Assembly (NCBI GenBank): GCA_024276455.1
Contig: JAJRXE010000052.1
Span: 1-5,314 of the forward strand
DNA: 5,314 nt
Direction of reading: 5' to 3'
Source: Calditrichota bacterium
GTDB lineage: Bacteria > Calditrichota > Calditrichia > RBG-13-44-9
Shown here: piece after piece, positions 1 to 4,669 of the stretch
Numbering within the stretch: the first letter of the stretch is position 1
Layout of the letters: each line of letters opens with the position of its first letter
Program-made: the position numbers and the translations under genes
The notes under the pieces: model-generated
Seen by the model: the letters and a program-made list of their open reading frames with translations, nothing else
The model's database searches: none
What the model was told of the DNA's origin: nothing

Positions 1-119
1 AATACTATTTTTGTACGGAGCTATGCCGGGTGCAATTTTTAGCCGATCCGGAAAAATATATCGAAGAATTCAGGGAAGGTAAAAATCCCAAAGTTCATAA
101 AGGATTGGGAAATCAGTAA
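1..119 (+). CDS. YHS-domain protein, C-terminal 38 residues (5' end outside the window)
   Basis: An open frame runs in from the left edge (first whole codon at 3) and stops at TAA 117-119. The visible residues begin YYFCTELC and continue through VQFLADPEKYIEEF. This matches the second half of a YHS domain: aromatic pair, Cys-x3-Cys, a Phe four residues later, then the DPEKY signature. The two Cys are residues 4 and 8 of the fragment. The first half of the domain, usually with a CGM-like Cys, lies upstream and cannot be checked. After the domain comes a short polar, Lys/Gly-rich tail. YHS domains occur alone, in heavy-metal ATPases and in small metal-binding proteins. The fragment ends only about 15 residues past the domain, so a small stand-alone protein or a C-terminal YHS module are both possible. 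The copper genes downstream favour a metal-related role, which is inference. Confidence 0.75.
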   Translation, partial: YYFCTELCRVQFLADPEKYIEEFREGKNPKVHKGLGNQ

Positions 120-229
120 AATTCTTGATTTGTCCTGTGCAGACGGTTTCGGCCCGCTCTGGTAACGGAACGGGGCGGCTGTCAGTGATTCGGTAGTGCG
201 GGATCCGTTTGGAATGGTATTCCAAAATG

Positions 230-235
230 AAGGAG
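230..235 (+). promoter_or_regulatory. Shine-Dalgarno AAGGAG that sets the Rieske start
   Basis: AAGGAG lies 9 bases before the ATG at 245. The frame is open further upstream with in-frame ATGs at 209 and 227. Those would put the Shine-Dalgarno inside the gene and add 6-12 residues in front of the twin-arginine motif. The ATG at 245 leaves a conventional short n-region (MKGSRR), so it is the preferred start. Confidence 0.75.
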
Positions 236-244
236 AAAAATGTC

Positions 245-739
245 ATGAAAGGATCACGCCGATCTTTTGTCAACGTTTTATTAGGTACCAGTTTCGGGGC
301 GCTGTTGGGTTCAATTCTGTACCCGATTGCCAAATTTCTTTTGCCGCCCAAAACCGTAGAAGCGCAGCCGGGGAGTGTAGTGGCCGGAACGGTGGGCGAG
401 TTTAAGCCCAACAGCGGAAAGATTATTAAATTTGGTACGAAACCGGTGATTGTATTGGAAACTCCGGGAGGAGAAATTCGCGCTTTCAGTGCGGTGTGCA
501 CTCATCTGGGATGCACGGTGCAATACCGGGAAGATTTGGGGCACATCTGGTGCGCCTGCCACAACGGTCATTACGATTTGAACGGTATTAATATTGCCGG
601 GCCACCACCGCGGCCCTTGCCGCCCTTCGATGTAAAAATTAAGGACGATAAGGTATTTGTCTCCCGGCGAGTCCTGGCGGCGGCCGACAGAATGAGAAAA
701 AAGTGGTTGGGATCCTGGTTCGCATCCAAAAAAACCTGA
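245..739 (+). CDS. Rieske [2Fe-2S] iron-sulfur protein with Tat-type signal anchor
   Basis: A 164-residue protein with a complete Rieske cluster-binding fold. Box 1 is CTHLGC (85-90) and box 2 is CACHNG (103-108). By family rules the ligands are Cys85, His87, Cys103 and His106, and Cys90-Cys105 form the disulfide typical of high-potential bc1/b6f-type Rieske proteins. The proline loop GPPPRPLPPF (119-128) also fits that class. The N-terminus has a twin-arginine-like SRRSF (4-8) followed by a hydrophobic stretch (about 9-33), normally an uncleaved Tat anchor that leaves the cluster domain outside the cytoplasmic membrane. A basic tail (about 141-164, several Arg/Lys and two Trp) extends past the usual fold end. 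The role would be electron transfer from quinol or a similar donor. No cytochrome b gene follows as in a petCBD/qcrABC operon; the next gene is a cyclase-like membrane protein 52 bases on. It may belong to a complex encoded upstream or be an orphan Rieske. Confidence 0.9.
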   Translation: MKGSRRSFVNVLLGTSFGALLGSILYPIAKFLLPPKTVEAQPGSVVAGTVGEFKPNSGKIIKFGTKPVIVLETPGGEIRAFSAVCTHLGCTVQYREDLGHIWCACHNGHYDLNGINIAGPPPRPLPPFDVKIKDDKVFVSRRVLAAADRMRKKWLGSWFASKKT

Positions 740-791
740 ACCGTGTAGCGGTTTCGGAAAAGGAATAGAACAAAAAAGTAGGAAGAAAAAA

Positions 792-1499
792 ATGCCAGAA
801 CAACTTATTTGGTTTGTTTGGTCGTTGGGATTAGTAGTGGTTTGGCTAATTGTTTACGGGTTGAATAAGTCGGCCCGCAAACGCATGCTCCGGGCCAGTC
901 TGTTAACCATGCCTTTCGGTTTAACCGAACCGTTATTCGTTCCGGAGTATTGGAATCCCCCGTCTTTGTTTAACCTGGCCGCTCGCACCGGCTTCGACCT
1001 GGAAAGTTTAATCTTTTGCTTTGGTATTGGGGGACTCGGTATCGTCTTGTACGACGTCATTTTCAAGGTTAAACACGAGGCCATGAGCCCCAGCGAGAAA
1101 CATCATCACCGGCACAAATACCACCGCTGGACGTTGATTCTGCCCCTGTTGGTATTTCCGGTGCTCTATTTTGCGACCGATTGGAATCCCATTTATTCCG
1201 CTACTATTACCATGTTTGTGGCGGGAGTTGCCGCCCTGTGGTGTCGCCCGGATCTGAAGAAAAAAATCTGGGTAAGCGGTGGATTGTTTACGGTCTTCTA
1301 TTTTCTTTATTTTTTCTTGTTAGAATGGTTCTCTCCAGGATATGTGGAGCGGGTTTGGAACCTGTCGGCCATTTCGGGAATCAACCTTTTGGGAGTGCCA
1401 TTGGAAGAATTGGTGTTTGCGTTTACTTTTGGAATGCTCTGGTCCAGTTACTACGAACACTTGAACTGGTACAAGCTTCGTAACGCCAAAGCAAATTAA
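792..1499 (+). CDS. Polytopic membrane protein with two lycopene-cyclase-like (CarR/CrtYcd) repeats
   Basis: A 235-residue protein with about six or seven hydrophobic segments (near 6-23, 38-50, 71-91, 114-128, 134-150, 158-178, 196-216). Near the end it carries GVPLEELVF (201-209), the PxEE-type signature of small integral-membrane lycopene beta-cyclase domains. An earlier stretch, GFDLESLIF (67-75), lines up with it, and both are preceded by an aromatic/Trp-rich segment (PEYWNPPSLF at 51-60; FSPGYVERVWN at 180-190). This suggests an internal duplication whose first copy has lost the Pro and second Glu. The loop at 102-111 is EKHHHRHKYH, with five His, and could bind metal. A Shine-Dalgarno-like AGGAAG (780-785) sits 6 bases before the ATG. 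Carotenoid cyclisation is known for the family, but no crtB/crtI/crtE-type gene is in view, so the activity here is unknown. The Rieske gene is 52 bases upstream, suggesting co-expression. The family call is from pattern recognition, not a search. Confidence 0.6.
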   Translation: MPEQLIWFVWSLGLVVVWLIVYGLNKSARKRMLRASLLTMPFGLTEPLFVPEYWNPPSLFNLAARTGFDLESLIFCFGIGGLGIVLYDVIFKVKHEAMSPSEKHHHRHKYHRWTLILPLLVFPVLYFATDWNPIYSATITMFVAGVAALWCRPDLKKKIWVSGGLFTVFYFLYFFLLEWFSPGYVERVWNLSAISGINLLGVPLEELVFAFTFGMLWSSYYEHLNWYKLRNAKAN

Positions 1500-1586
1500 C
1501 AGCACCTTTTTTCGGTGAAATACCGGACAATACTTCTTTTTCCCTCATTATTCCGATAGAACTGGTTAATAATCTTCAGTGGTTGT

Positions 1587-1596
1587 AGAATATTCT
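1587..1596. repeat. Perfect 10-base palindrome, possible operator half of the ATPase upstream region
   Basis: AGAATATTCT is its own reverse complement and lies 190 bases before the ATPase start. It does not extend beyond 10 bases. It does not match the CopY box (TACAnnTGTA) or a CueR-type GGAAGG dyad. Chance occurrence is quite possible. Confidence 0.25.
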
Positions 1597-1665
1597 TCAA
1601 TTTTGGGGTTTTGGTTTTTGCACCAGGCGATTTGCAGGGAGTCCAATCATTTGTTATTAAATAGG

Positions 1666-1679
1666 TTAAGAGCTGTTAA
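1666..1679. repeat. 14-base near-palindrome upstream of the copper ATPase
   Basis: TTAAGAGCTGTTAA matches its own reverse complement at 12 of 14 positions; only the symmetric pair at 1670/1675 breaks it. It lies about 106 bases before the ATPase start. A dimeric metal-responsive repressor or activator could bind such a site, but no regulator gene is in the window and the motif is not one I recognise. Confidence 0.25.
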
Positions 1680-1730
1680 AATTCCTGGCACAGTTATTGA
1701 ACATAGGGAGATGGGGAGACGAAAAAGCAA

Positions 1731-1759
1731 TTGAGGGGATTATTCAAGGTTGTTAAACT
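1731..1759 (+). promoter_or_regulatory. Weak sigma70-like promoter candidate for the ATPase-SHOCT pair
   Basis: TTGAGG (1731-1736) and TAAACT (1754-1759) are separated by 17 bases; each matches the sigma70 consensus at four of six positions. Transcription would start near 1766 and leave a very short leader with the Shine-Dalgarno AGAAGGAG at 1771-1778. The match is weak and another promoter further upstream in the gap is possible. Confidence 0.25.
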
Positions 1760-1785
1760 AAATCGTTTTAAGAAGGAGAAAAGTA

Positions 1786-4080
1786 ATGAAATCAGAAAAA
1801 AATGCTCATGATCACTCGGGTCATGGGAAAAAGAAAGCGCCGGATGAAGAATCCCGGCAGGGGCATGACCATGCGCATCCCGAATCGGGAGGAATTAGCA
1901 TGGGTGAGCACGATCATTCGCATCACGCTCATCACGATCATCCCGATGAGGCCAAGAAAACGGGAGAACATGCTCATCACATGGAGAAAAAGGAAGAACA
2001 TGGTGGACATGTGGAACACGGAGCACCTGGAAAACATGAAGTGCACGACGAACACTCGGGACATGAAGGTCACGATGGACACCAGGGACACGAAGGTCAC
2101 GATGAGCATAAGGGACACGGTGGTCACCACGACCATCATGCCCATATGGTGGCAGATTTTCGCAAGCGTTTCTGGATTTCGCTGGTAATCACCATCCCGG
2201 TACTCTTGCTGTCGCCCATGATTCAGAAATTTCTGGGACTGGGTGAAGCACTCCGTTTTCCCGGCGACACCTTTCTGACATTTCTGTTCTCGTCGGTGGT
2301 GTTCTTTTACGGCGGTTATCCTTTCTTAAAAGGCATTTACGACGAGTTGAAGAAGTTACGGCCGGGAATGATGACCCTGATCGCCCTGGCCATCTCGGTG
2401 GCCTATTTTTACAGCAGTGCGGTGGTGTTCGGTTTAAGCGGGAAAACCTTTTTCTGGGAGCTCGCCACCCTGATCGACATCATGTTGCTGGGGCACTGGA
2501 TTGAAATGAAATCGGTAATGGGTGCTTCGCGAGCGCTGGAAGAGCTGGCTAAACTCATGCCCTCCGATGCTCATAAGGTGTTGGAAGATGGTAGCATTCA
2601 GGACGTACCGTTGGATGAGTTAAATCCTGGTGACCGGGTGCTGGTAAAACCGGGCGAGAAAGTGCCGGCAGATGGCATTGTGGTGGACGGACAGTCCTCG
2701 GTGAACGAGGCCATGCTCACCGGCGAGTCGAGACCCGTCAGCAAAAAGCCGGGCGATCCGGTAATTGGCGGGGCGGTCAATGGAGAAGGCTCCCTGACCA
2801 TTGAAGTGCAAAAGACCGGAAAGGATTCGTTCCTGTCCCAGGTAATTGACCTGGTGCGGGAGGCGCAGGCCAGCAAGTCAAAAACGCAGGACCTGGCTAA
2901 TCGGGCGGCCCTTTGGCTCACCCTGATTGCCATTGGAGGCGGTGCCATTACGCTGTTTATCTGGCTGGCCATCATGCATCAGGATTTCGCCTTTGCGCTG
3001 GAGCGCACCGTTACCGTGATGGTTATTACCTGTCCCCATGCGCTAGGATTAGCGGTGCCGCTGGTGGTGGCTGTTTCAACCGCCATTTCTGCCCGCAACG
3101 GACTATTGATTCGCAACCGGGTTGCGTTTGAAGCCGCCCGAAACATTCAAGCCATCATTTTCGATAAAACCGGGACCCTGACCGAAGGTAAGTTCGGCGT
3201 CACCGACGTGATTACCCTTAACGGACTGGTCACTCCGAAAGAATTGCTGAAGTACGCGGCAGCGGTGGAAGTGCATTCCGAACATCCCATTGCCCGGGGC
3301 ATTGTGGATTATGCGGGCGAAACGAGCGAAGTCAGCGATTTTACGGCCATTCCGGGCAAAGGTGCTCAGGGCAAAGTGGACGGCAAATTGGTGCAGGTAG
3401 TGAGCCCCGGTTATTTGCGGGAGAAGCAGATTGAACTGAACGACGAACGCGTCGATGCACTAAAAGCCCAGGGTAAAACGGTGGTGTTTGTGCTACTGGA
3501 CGGTAAAATTGTTGGTGCCATTGCCCTGGCAGATATCATTCGTCCGGAGTCGAAAGAAGCGGTCAGTAAATTGAAAGAAATGGGAATTCGTACCATGATG
3601 CTGACCGGCGACAATGCTCAGGTAGCCAAATGGGTGGCCGATGAGCTGGGGCTGGACGAATATTTTGCCGAAGTGCTTCCGCACGAGAAAGCGGCGAAAA
3701 TTAAAGCAGTCCAGGCGCGCGGTTTAACTGTTGCCATGACCGGCGACGGAGTGAACGACGCTCCCGCGCTGGCGCAGGCCGATGTGGGCATCGCCATTGG
3801 CGCCGGTACCGATGTAGCGGTAGAAACCGCCGATATCGTCCTGGTGCGCAGTAATCCCCTGGACGTGGTTTCCATCATTGGGTTGGCCAAAGCCACCTAC
3901 AAAAAAATGGTGCAGAATCTGGCCTGGGCTACCGGGTACAATGCGTTTGCCATCCCGCTGGCCGCCGGAGCGCTGTACAGTTACGGGATACTGTTAACAC
4001 CGGCCATGGGTGCCGTGCTGATGTCTTTAAGCACCGTCATCGTAGCCATTAATGCCCGGTTCTTGAAAATCGTGAAATAA
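1786..4080 (+). CDS. copB: CopB-type (P1B-3, CPH) copper-exporting P-type ATPase with His-rich N-terminus
   Basis: A 764-residue heavy-metal ATPase that should pump copper (Cu2+ and/or Cu+/Ag+ in studied CopB proteins) out of the cytoplasm. Residues 1-120 are a His/Asp/Glu/Gly/Lys tail with 34 His and no CxxC heavy-metal-associated domain. Then come four membrane segments (about 129-149, 162-183, 195-217, 221-240), the actuator domain with TGES (312-315), two more segments (about 374-397, 404-432) with the CPH metal site (416-418), the phosphorylation motif DKTGT (Asp460), the SEHP nucleotide-site His500, TGDN (607-610), TGDGVNDAP (652-660), and two last segments. GYN (717-719) in segment 7 and MSLST (746-750) in segment 8 fit the P1B-3 pattern. 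All catalytic motifs are intact. The start is set by AGAAGGAG (1771-1778), 7 bases before the ATG; the internal ATG for Met121 has no Shine-Dalgarno, so the His tail is very likely translated. The SHOCT gene follows after 30 bases. Confidence 0.95.
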   Translation: MKSEKNAHDHSGHGKKKAPDEESRQGHDHAHPESGGISMGEHDHSHHAHHDHPDEAKKTGEHAHHMEKKEEHGGHVEHGAPGKHEVHDEHSGHEGHDGHQGHEGHDEHKGHGGHHDHHAHMVADFRKRFWISLVITIPVLLLSPMIQKFLGLGEALRFPGDTFLTFLFSSVVFFYGGYPFLKGIYDELKKLRPGMMTLIALAISVAYFYSSAVVFGLSGKTFFWELATLIDIMLLGHWIEMKSVMGASRALEELAKLMPSDAHKVLEDGSIQDVPLDELNPGDRVLVKPGEKVPADGIVVDGQSSVNEAMLTGESRPVSKKPGDPVIGGAVNGEGSLTIEVQKTGKDSFLSQVIDLVREAQASKSKTQDLANRAALWLTLIAIGGGAITLFIWLAIMHQDFAFALERTVTVMVITCPHALGLAVPLVVAVSTAISARNGLLIRNRVAFEAARNIQAIIFDKTGTLTEGKFGVTDVITLNGLVTPKELLKYAAAVEVHSEHPIARGIVDYAGETSEVSDFTAIPGKGAQGKVDGKLVQVVSPGYLREKQIELNDERVDALKAQGKTVVFVLLDGKIVGAIALADIIRPESKEAVSKLKEMGIRTMMLTGDNAQVAKWVADELGLDEYFAEVLPHEKAAKIKAVQARGLTVAMTGDGVNDAPALAQADVGIAIGAGTDVAVETADIVLVRSNPLDVVSIIGLAKATYKKMVQNLAWATGYNAFAIPLAAGALYSYGILLTPAMGAVLMSLSTVIVAINARFLKIVK
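2059..2139 (+). repeat. Three tandem nine-codon units in the His-rich tail of the ATPase
   Basis: Residues 92-118 read as three nine-residue units: GHEGHDGHQ, GHEGHDEHK and GHGGHHDHH. At the DNA level the first two share a 20-base stretch, 2058-2077 and 2085-2104, differing at one base (CAT versus CAC). The near identity at synonymous positions points to recent duplication by slippage or unequal exchange; the third unit has diverged. Each unit adds three or more His to the presumed metal-binding tail. Confidence 0.8.
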
Positions 4081-4097
4081 ATTTTATCATACAAATT

Positions 4098-4103
4098 AAG
4101 GAG
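4098..4103 (+). promoter_or_regulatory. Shine-Dalgarno AAGGAG that sets the SHOCT start
   Basis: AAGGAG lies 7 bases before the ATG at 4111. An in-frame TTG at 4105 is only one base from the Shine-Dalgarno and cannot be the start; the next ATG at 4114 is less well spaced (10 bases). The protein therefore most likely begins MMFGMG. Confidence 0.75.
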
Positions 4104-4110
4104 TTTGATC

Positions 4111-4335
4111 ATGATGTTTGGAATGGGTTTGGGTGGATTGTTTTTCTGGTTGATTGTGGCGGGGTTGATTGTCTGGGGTTGGAATCAGGTGGTACGCGCT
4201 AATCGTAGTCGCCAGAACGACCGTTACCTTCGCCGCTACGAGGAGACGTTGGAAATTTTGAAACAACGTTACGCCAGCGGCGAAATCGACCGCGAACAGT
4301 TTGAAGAAATGAAGCGAACAATTACGAACGATTAA
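4111..4335 (+). CDS. Small single-pass membrane protein with C-terminal SHOCT domain
   Basis: A 74-residue protein. Residues 1-24 form one hydrophobic, Gly- and Trp-containing membrane segment (MMFGMGLGG through VWGW). A basic, polar linker follows (about 25-44, several Arg). The last 30 residues fit the SHOCT (short C-terminal) domain: EILKQRYASGEIDREQFEEMK, with the LKxRYAxGEI core and a following Glu-rich helix. SHOCT domains are known as short helical modules, often at the end of membrane proteins and thought to mediate oligomerisation or partner binding; no catalytic residues are expected. Its place 30 bases after the copper ATPase, before the terminator hairpin, implies translation from the same transcript and a role as accessory or partner of the pump. 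That role is inference. The length is normal for this type of membrane-SHOCT protein. Confidence 0.85.
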   Translation: MMFGMGLGGLFFWLIVAGLIVWGWNQVVRANRSRQNDRYLRRYEETLEILKQRYASGEIDREQFEEMKRTITND

Positions 4336-4336
4336 A

Positions 4337-4380
4337 CGGATTCGACCGGAAGCCGTTTGACGGCTTCCGGGATGAATCTG
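4337..4380 (+). terminator. Strong hairpin ending the ATPase-SHOCT unit
   Basis: CCGGAAGCCG (4346-4355) and CGGCTTCCGG (4361-4370) form a perfect 10-bp stem with loop TTTGA. An outer 7-bp stem (4337-4343 with 4374-4380, one G-U pair) continues it across a small internal loop. It begins right after the SHOCT stop codon. There is no T-run after it, so it may work as a Rho-assisted terminator or an mRNA 3'-end stabiliser, not as a classic intrinsic terminator. Confidence 0.65.
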
Positions 4381-4400
4381 ACCCGGATTATGCATTAGCC

Positions 4401-4427
4401 CACGAATCGCACGAATAAAACGAATGA
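4401..4427 (+). repeat. Three phased 9-base repeats with ACGAAT core
   Basis: CACGAATCG, CACGAATAA and AACGAATGA follow each other without a gap; the ACGAAT core recurs at 4402, 4411 and 4420, exactly 9 bases apart. The reverse complement of this array recurs in part at 4597-4611. Function unknown. Confidence 0.6.
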
Positions 4428-4478
4428 AGGCAATTCTTTAAAGGAGTAGTTTTGTAGAGTAAAATCTTACGAATTAAA

Positions 4479-4507
4479 TTGGCCCTTTTGTAAATTTAAG
4501 ATATTAT
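4479..4507 (+). promoter_or_regulatory. Sigma70-like promoter candidate for the multicopper oxidase
   Basis: TTGGCC (4479-4484) and TATTAT (4502-4507) are 17 bases apart; they match the sigma70 consensus at four and five of six positions. The surrounding DNA is AT-rich. Transcription would start near 4514, giving a leader of about 155 bases that includes the hairpin at 4612-4634. Confidence 0.35.
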
Positions 4508-4596
4508 TATTACGCGAATTGCAACCTGGTGTTCTGAATAGCCAACGCGCAATAGGGGGTTAAGTTATTTCACAAGAAGATGTTTTCAATAATTTG

Positions 4597-4611
4597 GTGC
4601 GATTCGTTTTA
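4597..4611 (-). repeat. Inverted partial copy of the ACGAAT repeat
   Basis: GTGCGATTCGT (4597-4607) is the exact reverse complement of 4402-4412, and ATTCGTTTTA (4602-4611) is the exact reverse complement of 4416-4425. The two ends thus bracket about 210 bases of AT-rich DNA with opposed copies of the same short repeat. Confidence 0.5.
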
Positions 4612-4634
4612 ATTTGCCTGATTCGGAGGCAAAT
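4612..4634 (+). promoter_or_regulatory. Perfect 8-bp stem-loop in the multicopper oxidase leader
   Basis: ATTTGCCT (4612-4619) and AGGCAAAT (4627-4634) pair perfectly around a 7-base loop, GATTCGG. It sits 35 bases before the oxidase ATG and ahead of its Shine-Dalgarno (AAAGG 4656-4660). As DNA it is also an interrupted palindrome of operator size. It has no T-run, so it is not an obvious terminator. Confidence 0.4.
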
Positions 4635-4669
4635 ATGTATTCCGGTTTAAGACAGAAAGGTACGACATA

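Larger units (their letters stand above)
1500..1785. other. 286-base gap before the copper ATPase
   Basis: No credible gene is seen. The left end has only a weak stem (TTCGGT 1511-1516 with ACCGGA 1522-1527, loop GAAAT, one G-U pair) with T-rich sequence several bases later, a poor terminator candidate. A 20-base run of only G and T lies at 1601-1620. A perfect 10-base palindrome, AGAATATTCT, is at 1587-1596. A 14-base near-palindrome, TTAAGAGCTGTTAA, is at 1666-1679 and could be regulator sites. The right end carries the promoter candidate and the Shine-Dalgarno for the ATPase. Its length and contents suggest that transcription of the ATPase-SHOCT pair starts here. Confidence 0.6.
4336..4669. 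other. 334-base gap between SHOCT and multicopper oxidase genes
   Basis: No plausible coding region of useful length is seen on either strand. It holds the terminator hairpin, three phased 9-base repeats (4401-4427), an inverted copy of their sequence (4597-4611), an AT-rich core with a promoter candidate (4479-4507) and a leader hairpin (4612-4634). An AAGGAG at 4441-4445 region is followed by stop codons and no start of worth. The gap looks like a transcription boundary, with the oxidase transcribed separately. Confidence 0.6.

Noticed and set aside
153..174. Imperfect stem CCCGCTC/GAACGGG before the Rieske gene
   Set aside because: Contains a mismatch and has no T-run; too weak to call a terminator or regulatory element.
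209..244. Longer Rieske start at ATG 209 or 227
   Set aside because: The Shine-Dalgarno AAGGAG at 230-235 serves ATG 245, and the extension would displace the Tat n-region.
739..753. Small hairpin AACCG/CGGTT after the Rieske stop
   Set aside because: Only 5 bp, no T-run; likely chance, and the next gene is close enough to be co-transcribed.
1503..1527. Terminator after the cyclase-like gene
   Set aside because: The available stems are 4-6 bp with a wobble pair, and the T-rich stretch is too far downstream.
1711..1734. Seven-codon open frame (MGRRKSN) upstream of the ATPase
   Set aside because: The purine run AGGGAG abuts its ATG, giving no usable spacing; no sign of an attenuator leader.
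1792..2145. Long open frame on the - strand opposite the His-rich tail (Met/Val/Phe-rich product)
   Set aside because: It is the reverse image of CAT/CAC-rich His codons in the ATPase; no Shine-Dalgarno and no known protein pattern.
2146..4080. Shorter ATPase starting at Met121, without the His tail
   Set aside because: No Shine-Dalgarno before 2146, while 1786 has a strong one at ideal spacing.
4096..4395. 99-residue open frame on the - strand over the SHOCT gene
   Set aside because: It covers a well-supported SHOCT gene and the hairpin, and its product has no recognisable features.
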